A stretch of DNA of 64,000 nt from Miscanthus floridulus. Lineage: Eukaryota; Streptophyta; Magnoliopsida; Poales; Poaceae. The translations under genes were made by a program, and so were the position numbers. Every line of letters begins with the position of its first letter. The first letter of the stretch is position 1. The notes under the pieces are model-generated. The model did not search any database and was not told the DNA's origin. It saw only the letters and a program-made list of their open reading frames with translations. Location: NCBI RefSeq assembly GCF_019320115.1, contig NC_089589.1, positions 23,317,273 through 23,381,272 of the forward strand, in the 5' to 3' direction. Below are positions 23,041 to 34,645 of the stretch, in pieces.

Positions 23041-23264
23041 AATATATAGTCAGAGGCATTTGTAGGGGCGGCTGGTGATTGAGCCGCCCCTACAAATAGA
23101 AACACCGGGGGCGGCTGGTGATTGAGCCGCCTCTATAAATCAGACCCATTTGTAGGGGCGGCTGGTCTCTGGGCTCCCGAGCACGCCACTGTAGGGGCGT
23201 CTCCAACACCAGCCGTCCCTAAAAAAAATTTGTCCCATTGCTACAAACCGTTTTTCACGTAGTG
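23041..23264. repeat. Right subterminal array of the outer CACTA-type element
   Basis: Several copies of 'tttgtaggggcggctggt' and 'gagccgcccctacaaat', ending in 'ctacaaaccgtttttcacgtagtg'. It ends 392 bases upstream of the BURP start codon. Confidence 0.8.
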
Positions 23265-23315
23265 TCCAGCAATCAGTAGAGCCACAGTTTCCCGAAATGT
23301 GCGGCTCCCCTGCAT

Positions 23316-23490
23316 GCCATTCTATATTAAGATTGCCTTAGCAGCCATTCGTCATTAAGATTGGCTTAGCAGCCATTCTATATTAAAATTGCCTTAGCAG
23401 CCATTCGTCATTAAGATTGCCTTAGCAGCCATTCGTCATTAAGATTGGCTTAGCAGGCATTCACTAAGATTCGATCCCCTTGGCAGCCTT
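23316..23490 (+). repeat. 28-bp tandem repeat in the BURP upstream region
   Basis: Units start at 23,316, 23,344, 23,372, 23,400 and 23,428, exactly 28 bases apart, with a degenerate sixth from 23,456. Two unit types occur, 'gccattctatattaagatt' and 'gccattcgtcattaagatt', each ending 'g(c/g)cttagca'. It lies 170-340 bases upstream of the start codon. Confidence 0.95.
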
Positions 23491-23576
23491 TCTATATTAC
23501 ACATCTTCTAGGAGAGGAGATGGTAGGTAAATTACTATCACATCCGGTACCAGCTTGACACCTTCTAAGGTTCTAC

Positions 23577-23584
23577 TATAAGTA
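23577..23584 (+). promoter_or_regulatory. TATA box of the BURP gene
   Basis: TATAAGTA about 80 bases upstream of the ATG at 23,657, a normal distance for a plant core promoter with a short leader. Confidence 0.6.
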
Positions 23585-23656
23585 TCTGCACCCTGGCCGG
23601 CTTAGTCGAAACATCTGGGGCTGGATAGAGTCATCAGAATATCACGGCTGGTTTCT

Positions 23657-23863
23657 ATGGCGCGACTCCTCCACTCTGCTATAATCGCCACCTTTGTTCT
23701 GCTTGCGGTAATCATTTACTCGTGCCATTCCAAAATAATTATGTCTTTATAGTTTCTTGCTAAATCTAACTTCCTTAGCTTTGATTTAGCTTGTAGAAAT
23801 ATCCATAAATAATGGTCCGTGAGATAAACTATGAAATATGTTTTGACAATACATTTATTTATA

Positions 23864-23896
<33 letters not shown>

Positions 23897-26087
23897 GGTG
23901 CATTTTTTCGAAACTATGAATACCATTTTTTGAATCGCTAAATTCCAATATTTCATGCACCTGCAGTTCAAATTTACTTTTTCGAGAAAAATTTAAGTAA
24001 ACATAAAAAATTTAAAAAAAATACCAAAAAGTCATAGAAAAGTTCCAAATTGGAACATGTGCTTCAAGGTACTGTATAAATGCCACATAATAAATTTGAA
24101 AAAAAAACTTTGCCGAGTGTCGGAATTGGCACTCGGCAAAGGAACCTCTTTGCCGAGTGCCAGGCCAGACACTCGGCAAAGACAGCACGTTTGCCGAGTG
24201 CTAACGGCCAGCCCTCGACAAAGGATGACGGAGGGGCCACCAGCGTCGCCTGAGGTATTTTGTCGAGGGTTATTCTTTGCCTAGTGCCTGACACTCGGCA
24301 AAGAGGACGTTTGCCGAGTGTCCCTCTTTGCCGAGTGTTTGGCACTCGGCAAAGACGGCCTTTGCCGAGTGCCGGCTTTGTCGAGTGCGGCACTGCCTCT
24401 TTGCCGAGTGCCCGTGTTTCGACACTTGGCAAAGCGCCGAGCACTCGGCAAAGAGCGCGTCTCCCGTACTGTAGGGTGCATTTTTTCTATTCCGAGTAGT
24501 AGTTACTCCGTTCTTTAACGAACCATATTGCTTATGTGTATATAATCATTTGTCAGTTTTGATTATGTTTATATACTTATTTTAAGATACTTAAAATCTT
24601 AGTACCTAGAAATTTTTCAGAAGAGCCCATATTTTCTAATACATATAATAGTGCATAAAATTAGTATAATCATATATTGTATATATACTTACATACTTCG
24701 TATATATACTATCCTAGATGATCTAGCATGATTATATGCTCCGTCTACATACACCTCGATCGTTGGGTCGTATATATAATCATAAATCAACAGAAACACA
24801 TGCAACCTAGGAGTTGTTAGGACGACGAGGTGAACCAAAAACAATGGATAGAATTTTGATCTTTAATATTAGGCATAGGTATAGATAAGGCCACCAATTT
24901 AAATCTGTCGTGTTGCGTTCAGGTTGGACAGTGTAGCAATGCAGTCCTGACGGAGGCTGAAGTGTTCTGGCGCACCGTCCTGCCCGATTCTCCGCTCCCG
25001 GACCCCATCCTCAAGCTCCTCCATCCTGGTCAGTCCATTACTCGCTTTAATTAATTAATATCTGAAAACTATGATTATAAAACAAAAGAAGGTTGGAACA
25101 TTCATGATTATCTATGGCTGATGCTCACGGCTGGTCTACATACTTTACGGTGCAGAGACCAGCTTTGCAAACAAACCAAAGGATGATACGGTTGCTGAAG
25201 CGTACTCCCTGACATGGTTAATGTGGGGGCTTCGCTCCCCCTCTAGACCGACCAAGCACTCGTCTCCCAGGCCATCTAAGGATGATACGGTTGCTGAAGC
25301 CTACTCCCTGACTTGGTTAATGTGGGGGCTTCGCTCCCCCTCTGGACCGACCAAGGACTCGTCTCCCATGCCACCCCATGTCCGTGACCACAGCACTGAC
25401 GAGTATCTGGCCCAGGGGCTCTTCTTCCGTGAGGAGGCAGTGCAAGTAGGCAAGACCATAACCTTATACTTCCCTTTGGCAGCCAGCGCACCGCTCGGGC
25501 TACTGCCGCGCCATGTGGCGGACTCCATTCCATTCTCGACGTCCTCGCTGCCGAGCGCCCTCGCTCGGCTCGGTGTCGCCAGGAACTCCGTGCAGGCAGC
25601 CAACATGGAGGAGACGTTATACATGTGTGGCCTGCCACCAAAGGCAGGTGAGGCCAAATTCTGCGCTACGTCGCTGGAAGCCCTGGTCGAGGGTTCCATG
25701 GCGGCGCTTGGCACCCGCAACATCCGGCCGATGACCTCCGACCTGCCCCGCTCAGGGGCACCTAAGCAACCGTACACCGTACGAGCTGTACACCCGGTGG
25801 ATGGGTCGAGCTTCGTGTCATGCCACGACCATAACTACCCGTACACCGTCTACATGTGCCATAACACGCCCGCGACGAGGGCGTACATGGTGGAGCTGGA
25901 GGGTGCCGGTAGTGGCCTTGTCGTCACTGTTGCCGCGATTTGTCACACTGACACGTCCCACTGGGACGCCGAGCATTTCTCCTTCAAGGTCCTCGGCACC
26001 AAGCCTGGCGCCGGACCAATCTGCCATTATCTGCCGTATGGGCACAACGTGTGGGTCAAGAAGGAGGCAAATCGCTCGTCATCATAA
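23657..26087 (+). CDS. BURP-domain protein, RAFTIN1-like (three exons)
   Basis: Exons: 23,657-23,707, 24,923-25,028 and 25,156-26,087; donors GTAATC and GTCAGT, acceptors TTCAG and TGCAG, phases agree. The protein starts [17 protein letters not shown], a signal peptide, then [18 protein letters not shown], a short conserved segment of BURP proteins, then a variable linker, then the BURP domain from LFFREEAV. The four spaced Cys-His pairs are visible ([36 protein letters not shown]). The C-terminal [11 protein letters not shown] resembles wheat/rice RAFTIN1, a tapetum protein on Ubisch bodies needed for pollen exine; function here is inferred from that. A 99-bp tandem duplication in exon 3 (offset 25,181 to 25,280) doubles a 33-residue linker segment and keeps the frame. 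Intron 1 holds a TTTGCCGAGTGC-type fragment. No disabling change seen. Confidence 0.9.
23873..23897. repeat. (TG)n microsatellite in BURP intron 1
   Basis: About eleven TG units following a TA run. Confidence 0.9.
24108..24478. mobile_element. TTTGCCGAGTGC-family CACTA remnant in BURP intron 1
   Basis: At least ten copies of 'tttgccgagtgc' or 'gcactcggcaaag' in both orientations, able to fold back. No CACTA termini or target duplication found, so it is a subterminal remnant or a deleted MITE. The open frames across it come from the repeats. Confidence 0.7.
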
Positions 26088-26439
26088 GAAGCTGCACTCT
26101 GTCGTCCCAGCCAAGATTGAAAGTCTATGTTGTTTGTGCGTCTATCTTGCAATGTTTAATTTACATGTGCCACGTTGTTTTTCATATGTACCGGCCCACT
26201 GCTGTAGATTGTACTCCCTGTCATCAGATCAGAGTATGGTCCACCATATGTAATAAGGGCAGCTTGTGCTAGCTTGTTTCCGTTTACCCAATATATATCT
26301 AATGTTATTTGTTCCTTAGTTTAGATCAACAACATGCTATGCATGAGTTAGGACACCGATATTTGGACTGGAGTTCGAGACGCGAAGCAAGAGGGGATTC
26401 CGGAGCAGGCCGATCAATGCTTAAGTGTTAAGGATTCCG

Positions 26440-26760
26440 TTACAAGAAATTTAAATATAATAAAGTACCCGCCCCAACATATGTATGAAAGGTAATTTAA
26501 AATAATTATATACAATTGCATATAAATTAAACACCTCTACCATTTTGTAGGATTATTTAAATTAATCTATGAATTTCTATTTAATTTACCCACATATGTC
26601 TTTACGAAAGATAATGCAATGTAATCTCTAAATTAGCATCTAAAAGGAAATCACTAACGAATACTCCAAGTTGTATCTAGATTAACCACCTCTGTCATTA
26701 TATAAAATAAAGCAAAAATATCCCTCAACTTGAGTATGCATATAGATACTAATATAAACT
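26440..26760 (-). repeat. Diverged ~60-bp repeat, same family as 1-1,620
   Basis: Read on the minus strand, phrases like 'aatggtagaggtg', 'taatttatatgcaa' and 'attattttaaattacctttca' recur at about 60-base spacing, matching the repeat at 1,140-1,450 on the plus strand. 26,088-26,440 is the BURP 3' region without other features. Confidence 0.5.
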
Positions 26761-27675
26761 TTCATAGCAATTTAATGACAACCATAAGGTATGCAATATC
26801 TGTTTCTAAATTACACAGTAGTTAAGTAAATGTAAGTATAATCCTACAGCCTCCATGTACACTAAGTAACATGAATACGTCGGATAAATATTTATTTTAG
26901 TAGTGTATCAAGTGTGTCAAAAGTCTTCTGTAACCAACTAGAATCCAATGACCTTGAGAATTCACTTTAATTTGGTTTAGTAGTCCTTATTATTAAATTT
27001 TGTAAATTCCAGTTAAATTAATTTTGTACATTTTGGCTCAGTACTGGTAATTTAATTTTAAGTGCTCTCTATTTTTATAGGATACATGACTGTAACGATT
27101 GTTTATCCCACTATATATTTTTTTTGATGCAGTTTATCCCACTATATTTACTAAGAGTGTACTCTATAACCTAGATTCATTTTAATATTAAAAAGAATTG
27201 AACAAATGGTACATTAATAACGTACTAGATTTCCAACTTAAGGGTATGTATAACCCGTAGACAGCACGCTGTCGGTAAGTTTTAGGAATGCGCACACAGA
27301 CGGCTAACACTACGTCAGAATTGCACTTCACTGCTGGTTCAAAATACCCCATCACTGTCGGATTTTGAACCGGCCTGACGCACACAGACAGCTAAATAGA
27401 CAACTTATACAGTGGTCATCTATTTGTCTCTCTGTGAACTATTTAATGTATGCAAAAAACCATGATCAAATAGGAAGATCATTGAGGAAGATCATTGTGT
27501 ATATTGTTTTGTTGCATCTTGATTCTTGATACAATCACGTATAAATATTAGGAATGACTTTAAAAAAATATTAGGAATGGAATTACAAATTTTCTTTAGA
27601 ATCATTGTCACATATCCTCTACCCCTATGAGTATCACTGAACAAATATTAAAAATATAGGAAAATAAAAAAATAG
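26761..27675. other. AT-rich spacer
   Basis: No gene. 27,240-27,410 holds short repeats of 'cacacagac(g/a)gcta' and 'ctgtcgg' in both orientations and may be a small degraded MITE; termini are not clear. Confidence 0.35.
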
Positions 27676-28160
27676 ATGAAAAGGTCGGCTCATGTGCGGC
27701 CATCCTTTGAACTGTATCATTCAAGACTTGGACCCGTCTGTCGTCTAGATCGGAACAGCCCTCTCGGTTGGAGTTCTGGAGAGATTGGAACAGCCGGCGC
27801 GACAGCAAGCAAGGGGCGACGACCAGCGCGTGTCCCTCGGACGTCTACGGCCACGGCGGCGGCGACGGCGAGCTCATGTCGTACGTCCTCGGCTCCATGC
27901 CCGACTGCCTTTGGCCTGCCGCCTTCTTCAGCTCCGGTGCCTACGCACATTCTTCTTCTCCTACGCAACCGCACTGGATCAGTCTGAGCCGCTGCAACAG
28001 GTGTCGAGACGTTAATTTCACATGGGAGCACGGGCCCGAGCCGTCGGCTCACGAGACGACGACCTCGCTGTCTCGTATGTGCGCCAGGCGTGTATTTGTA
28101 AAAATGACCGCACGCAGACAGCTCCACAACGACCGTTGTACGTGCCCTAACATGTGAACG
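27676..28160 (+). other. GC-rich island with an unassigned open frame
   Basis: A plus-strand frame at 27,768-28,157 encodes 129 residues including YGHGGGDGELMSYVLGS. I recognise no domain. Other frames are also open because of base composition. It may be a first exon or gene fragment; a coding role is unproven. 28,161-29,120 holds no recognisable feature apart from a small 'tagttccggcatagta' duplication near 28,805-28,845. Confidence 0.25.
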
Positions 28161-29439
28161 AATATATTGCAGAAATAAAAAAATTTAGAAGTGTTTGGAG
28201 CTACAGATATTACATGTAAGTTTGAGTAGCACGAAAATCAGGGCGAAACTTGAAAAGGAACAGAGGACTATACGGCATGTGAACGAGTAGAAGGGATTTT
28301 ATACGACGCCATAGCGCGAGTAATTAGATTGTCGCCAACTGACGGCCAATTTTGCAACCGGGACCAGGTTTAGCACAATCTTTGTGTTTTTTTCCCCAGC
28401 AGCAATGGCTCGATTTTGCATTCACATGTAGTTGACGCGGTTGTGGGAAAATCACTTTTTTCACCAGTCCCAGACAGGCACATCATGAATGGTACATCTC
28501 TGTCCCTGCCACAAACGGTCCCACACAGCGACATGGCCGGGGTCCGGGAACCTCATCGCTCTCGAGAATTAATGCACGTCAGGCCACCGGCACATAAATG
28601 CCGACGGTACCACAGAGTTAAACCAGACTCTGATTTGGTTGCTAATTGCGATCGTCCGATTATTCTCATGCTGTTGCAATCTTGTGAAATTGGACGAGTC
28701 AGGTTTTCTGTCCCAGACTGATCACAATCTAGCCGATCTGCACAAGCCATTTCCATTTGTAGCGTCGTCCTTACAAGTGAGTATTACAAAAAAAAAAGTA
28801 ATTGTAGTTTCGGCATAGTACATAATTGTAGTTCCGGCATAGTAGTTGTTTTTCCCATTCGGATATGGTATGATGCTCTGATGCATGTGTGTAATAAACA
28901 AACAAACAGGCTTTATGTAACGGACGTGAGTAATTGCACAGCAGATTCTTAAAGTATTACTCGATTCCTGTTTGGATCTGCAAACTGCGAAATCATCTAT
29001 TTAGCTCCCCGATGTTGTCGCTAGGCTGGTGTGCTATGTGCGCACGCAGGGAAGGATGACATGCCGCTATGCCGGCCAAATCTGCAAGCCATGTAGTGTG
29101 AAGAGGGATAACGGCCACTAGGACACTAGTGGGTTTCAATCCCAGTTGGAAACTGGCTTTAGTCTCAGTTTTTCAACTGGGATTGAGGATCCGGGACTAA
29201 ATGCCAGGACCTTTAATCTCGGGTCACGCAACCAGAACTAACACTACACCACAACACCGCATCATCGTCAGACATCTGATGCTATAAATTATATTTATCG
29301 ATGGATGATCTGACGCTAAAGATAACTCACGGACCATCTGATGCTAAATCCACATTTAGCGATTCAGCGTCTGTCGCTATATGTATTCATTTTTAACGTT
29401 TAACGATCTGTCACTAATATCACATACACCGTCAGTCAG

Positions 29440-30120
29440 TCTGCCGCCAAAAATAAATGGGCCCCACCTAGCTCACGCGCCCAGTTCTCGTGCGCCCAGC
29501 TCCCGCGCAAATTTTGGCCTGGCCCACAAGTCAGAAACCCTAGACCCTTTTGTTCCCCCAAATCCCAAATCCATGAGCGGTGCCGAATTGAACCTGCCCG
29601 TGCCGCCGCCCTCTCCCACCAAATCGCGCCACCGCTCAGCTCCCTCCCAAATCCCAGCCCGCCCCGTCCCCAATCTGCCGCTCGCAATCTCCTACCCACC
29701 GCTGCCCTCCCTCCCGAATCCCAGCCTTCGGCTTGCTTGCCTCGCCCCGCCCCCAAGCTCCCGCTCGCCCGCCCCCTCTGTTTGGTCGCGCTCTAGCTAG
29801 CTTCGGGCAGCGTTAGTGGCCTTCGTTGCCGTGCGCTCCAGGCCAGCTCGGTCCCTGCTCTCCGCAGTGCAGCCCCTACGGACGAGATTTGCACCGGTCG
29901 GAGCTCGCCCTCTGTCCGTTTCCTCTGTGTGTCGGAGTGCAGCACCTCAGATCCCGCCCCGCCCATCCCCGCCCGTCGCCCCCTGGAGCAAGCCACGGCG
30001 GAACACGCCGCCCCCTGGAGCACGCGACGGTGGAGGACGCGCCCCCAAAGCTGACCATGCCGCTGCATCACTGCTTCTTTTCCCGGTAAGCAAGCTGTTG
30101 GATCGATTGCCTTCACAGTG
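29440..30120 (+). promoter_or_regulatory. GC-rich leader region of the 11.8-kb CACTA
   Basis: A GC- and CT-rich block follows the left subterminal repeats. Open frames on both strands lack domains. By position it is probably the 5' leader or first exon of the transposase transcript; 30,120-30,960 would then be intron. No clear TATA box is seen before it. Confidence 0.4.
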
Positions 30121-30965
30121 AGTTCCGTTCTATAGGATCTATTTCGCTATCCCGAGCACCGAAACTGAGAATTTTTTTCTTGAGCTGTCCATCCATCAGT
30201 TTGTTGTGGATTTGTGTGCTCTGGCTGTATCATTGTCAGATGTAATCGTTCGTAATCAGAAGTTTGGGCACCTGATTCAGTTTTGTTCATGGTAGTTCAG
30301 GCTTCACTATTATGTACTCCGTACTTGATTTTTGGTGCAAATCTACATTATGACATGAAAATGTATAAAGCAATCAAGAGGCTAATTGAACTCATGGTAT
30401 TGGAAGGAGATGACACAAATTTATCAAGCAGTTGGTATGAATTGGCGTTCATCTCATAAGAATCATCTCCTATACCACAATAATATGTTTTGAGGATTGA
30501 TGCTCTTGTCCTGCTTTTGAATGTGGCCCATGGATTAATGTTAACATGTAACCGGTTCCCATCTATTGATGTGAACATCTATCCTTTGCTGCCCGAACCA
30601 GTCAATTTGCAGTGGTTGGGATAATTTTGGGAAGCTCTTCATATTGGGTTTACATTTGCAGTGGTTGGGATAATTTCTTTTCCTAGCTTTTGCATGTTTC
30701 CTTACTGAAACCATTCTGAAAATAATCACGGGTCTATATACTTGTTCTTACTGTAAGCCCGAAACCATTCTTCCCGGTGTTACAAGCAGACATAATTGAT
30801 TTATTCTTTCCGATTCATTTCAGCTCCCTAGGTGAAAGTACTGTGGAGCTGGCCCACTAAACCCAACGAGTCGTAGATCTACTGCATCAACATCGTCCTC
30901 TTCTCATTGCTTGCAGCCAACAAATTCAAGTACTGCAGGTACACGCTCAGTCCCCACAAAGACTC

Positions 30966-33900
30966 ATGGAAAAATCATGGATCAATAGTGATGCTAGGCA
31001 CACAAAGGCATACTTACAAGGGGTCAACAGTTTTCTAGCTTTTGCATTTAGAAATTCAGCGGTAGGGGACAAGATACTATGCCCTTGCAGAAGTGTGTTA
31101 ACTCATTTTGGAGAGACTCAAGTGATATACGAGAGCACTTGATATGTGATGGGTTTCTAAAAGGGTACACAGCTTGGAACTTACATGGGGAAGCTAGTTC
31201 CTCTTTTGTGAATACCGACAATGGTGATGGTGCTGATCTTGTGGAAGAGTCTAGTGAAGAGGATGACATATCTGCATTGCTTAGAGACCTAGCTTGTGGT
31301 TTAGATGATAGAGGGGATTTCGAAGACAACAGTTCTGTTGAGGTTCCTAAAGAACTAGTTGACCTCCAAAAGTTGGTAGAAGCCAATAGTCAAGAATTAT
31401 TTCCTAATTGCAAGAAGTACAGTAAACTGCGTTTCCTGATTAGGATACTTCACATCAAGCTCCTTGGAGGATGGACTGACAAAAGTTTTGACCTTATACT
31501 AGATCTATTTAATGGTGTCTTACCTGAGGGTTCAACACTACCCATAAACTACTATGAAACTAAGAAATTGATTAAGTCCATAGGACTTGGGTACATTAGT
31601 ATTCATGCATGTGACAATAGTTGCATTCTATATTGGAAGGAACATGAAAAATCTAAATCATGTCCAAAGTGTGAGGTTTCACGTTGGAAATCAGCTAGGA
31701 AGAGTCTAGATGGGAAACATGTGTACAAGGTTCCTAAGAAGGTTCTTCGATACTTTCTGATAAAGAAAAGGCTCCAAAGATTGTTTCTATGTTCTAAAAC
31801 AGCAAGTCTAACAAGATGGCATGATGAGGAGAGAACAAGAGATGATGTTCTTAGGCATCCTGGAGATTCTCCTCTATGGAAAGACTTTGATCTTAAATAT
31901 CCTGAGTTTGCTAAGGATAGAAGAAATATACGTCTTGCATTTGCCACCGATGGTTTTAATCCTTATAGAACCCAAAGTATTAGCTATAGCATTTGGCCTG
32001 GTATATGTATTCCCTACAATTTTCCACCATCAATGTGCATGAAGCAATCAAATTTCATACTCTCTTTGCTAATTCCTGGAAAACATGCTCCTGGTAGTGA
32101 TATGGATGTTTTTCTCCAGCCACTTGTGGATGATTTGTTAGATATGTTTGTTAAGGGGGTTAGAACTTATGATGCATCGAAGAGTGAGTACTTCCAATTA
32201 CGGGCAGCAGTGTTGTGGACTATTATAGATTTCCCGGGTCTAGGCTATGCATCTGGTTGTGTCACTGCTGGTGAAGCGGCATGTCCTGATTTCCACTCAT
32301 ATACTTGTTCACATAGACTTGGTAATGGCAGCAAGACTTGCTATATGGGCCATCGTAGGTTTTTGGATGAAAATCACCCATTTCGGTTCGATGTAGATAA
32401 GTTTGGTTCAACTAAATTTAGGCAGGCACCTGCTCCACTCTCTGGGGAGGAAGTGTTGGAGTGTACTAAAGATATTGTTACTGTTTTTGGCAAGGATCCA
32501 TATGGAAAGAAACCACCAAGGAAGAAACGCAAGGAAGGGGAGCCATTAGTCATTTTTAAAAGGAGGTCTATTTGGTTTAAACTTCCCTATTGGAAAGAAC
32601 TGATGCTGCGACATAATTTTGATGTCATGCACATAGGGAAAAATGTGTATGAGAACTTTGTTAATACATTCTTGGGTACCGATGGGAAATCTAAGGATAA
32701 TCTGAATTCTCACTTAGACCTTCAAACTTTAGGTATTAGAAGTGATCTCCACCCTGTTGATGTTGAAGACCAATTTTATTTACCACCTGCACCATATACA
32801 ATGAGTCCTGATGAGAAAAAATTATTTTGTGAAGTACTGAAAGGGGTAAAGTTTCCTGCTGGTTATGCATCTGATATATGTCATAATGTTCATGTCAATG
32901 AGAGAAAGGTGTTTGGCCTTAAGAGTCATGAATGCCACATCATTCTACAACACTTACTACTGCTTGCTGTGTGGAAAGTATTGCCAGAAGTAGTTAGTGC
33001 TGCAGTGATTCGTGTTAGTCATTTCTTCAAGAAAATTTGTGCTTCTGTTTTCCGCAAAAGTGATATGGATAGTCTAGAGGCTGAAATAGCTGAAACCTTA
33101 AGCCTTCTAGAGACTATATTCCTGCCCTCCTTTTTTGACATTATGGTACATCTGATGGTCCATCTTCCTGCACAAGCAAGACTAGCTGGTCCAGTACATT
33201 TCCGTAGCATGTGGCCTGTTGAGAGGTAATTTCTATGAGCGTATTGCATCATACGTATAAAAAATACATACTATTTTACAACATAATGAGCCTATTATAT
33301 TTGTATAGGTTTTTGATGAGATTGAAAGGTGATGTTCGTACAAAAAGCCATCCGAAGGGATCAATTATGGAGGGTTCTATGTTTTATGAGAGCCTTACAC
33401 TATGTGGACACTATTTACACAGCCAAGCACTTAGAAATGTTGAAGAAATGTAAGCTGAAAATTCCACAACCCCTTTCTTTGATAGCATTGGTCAGGGTTT
33501 ACCTGGGAAGTGCACAGTGAGTTTAGACCACAAGACTTGGCTGCAAGCACATAGATATGTTTTGTTCAACTATGCAAATATAGGGCCTTACTTGGAGTAA
33601 GTAATCTGTTTCACTTCACACCATATGTTTAGATTCTCTTGCAATGGTAAGATGATAAAATTGACCTTTGCAGAAAGTATGCTCACTATCTATCTTCAAT
33701 TGGTGTTCGAAACCAACGAGCTATCAACCGAATGCAGCACGAACAATTCCATGAGTGGTTTAGGTCGCATGTAAGTAGGAAGAGAACTTAACACATGTTA
33801 TCTAAGTTGAACTTCTCATTTACCTTAATAATATTTCTTACTAATCATAGGTGGAAGAAATATGTGAGGAAGTACCAGATGAGATACAAATCTTAGCCAA

Positions 33901-34632
33901 GGCGCCAATTATGAGTGCACAAAAATATAGTAGCTACACAATAAATGGATTTGATTTTCACACTGAGTCCTATGATGTGGGTAGGTCTGTCCAAAATAGT
34001 GGCGTCGCTCTAGTTGCAGAGTCCACATGCTTTCAGAGGGGTGATAATGGTAATGTCATAATAGGAAACAAGACTTATTATGGCATTATAAAGGAGATTG
34101 TTGAATTGAACTATAACCACAAAGGAAATGTCGTTCTTTTCAAGTGTGATTGGGTTGACAACCGTGTGCGGGGGCAAATGGGTTAAAACCGATCAGTTCG
34201 GGGTCACCACTATCAACTTTAAACATTTTTTCAATACTGGTGAAAAAGTATCAGATGAGCCTTTCATACTAGCATCACAAGCCGTGCAAGTCTTCTATGT
34301 TCCTGAACATGCTGGTTCTGAGTGACTTCTATGATATGGATAATTTGGAGAGTGAGCACCTATTTAATGGCAATGGACTAGTTCTGCTACTGCCTGATCT
34401 AAATGCCAAGGTGACTGTGGATGTTATTAATGAGGTTGTCCCCACTATTAGGACAGACATAGATGGTAGAATTGTTGAGCCTAAAAAGTAAGTGTTATTT
34501 ATGCAGTATGTGATTGCCTCATTGAAAATTTTGTACCCTTCAGTTTGTATTATTTTTTATACAAGGAAAAGATTGCTAATTCCTTTGTACCTTTTTAGGA
34601 GAAAAAATGTCAAGCGCAAGAGGAGGATGTAA
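30966..34632 (+). pseudogene. tnp2-type CACTA transposase (nearly full length)
   Basis: I place the start at MEKSWINSDARHTK (30,966), the usual opening of the Transpos_assoc domain. A one-base loss near 31,091 separates ILCPCRS from CVNSFWR. The main exon then runs open to 33,229 and carries HACDNSCILYW, CPKCEVSRWK and the Transposase_21 core (DGFNPYRTQS, FHSYTCSHRL, YMGHRRFL, PYWKEL, DVMHIGKN), then the start of DUF4218 (FFDIMVHLMVHL). Further exons (33,309, 33,674, 33,852 onward) give DUF4218/DUF4216 parts. Breaks: a stop at 33,451 (VEEM*AEN), a frameshift near 34,172 before GKWVKTDQFG, and another near 34,320. It ends RKRRM* at 34,632. DDE-type transposase acting in the nucleus on CACTA ends; disabled here. 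Confidence 0.9.
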
Positions 34633-34645
34633 CGAAGATAATGGC

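Larger units (their letters stand above)
6385..23264. mobile_element. Large outer CACTA-type element with nested insertions, TSD TCC
   Basis: The left end is CACTACATCAAATATC and the right end, read inward on the other strand, is CACTACGTGAAAAACGG. Both are followed by arrays of 'tttgtaggggcggctgg' (6,420-6,650 and 23,060-23,215). The flanks are TCC at 6,382-6,384 and TCC at 23,265-23,267, a matching 3-bp target duplication. Two other elements lie inside (6,851-17,442 and about 19,437-21,492); without them the element would be about 4.2 kb. No transposase of its own is visible. The interior (17,446-19,436 and 21,597-23,040) looks like captured gene or intron sequence, so this may be a Pack-CACTA. 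The TIR is short and imperfect, so pairing rests on family match plus TSD. Confidence 0.65.

Noticed and set aside
23316..23490. A CRISPR-like array
   Set aside because: Units are contiguous 28-bp tandem repeats without unique spacers, in a plant promoter.
24057..24518. Open frames in BURP intron 1
   Set aside because: Same repeat-derived effect; the BURP splice sites bracket the region.
28416..28721. A 101-codon gene
   Set aside because: No domain, no splice or promoter context, and an antisense frame of similar length exists.
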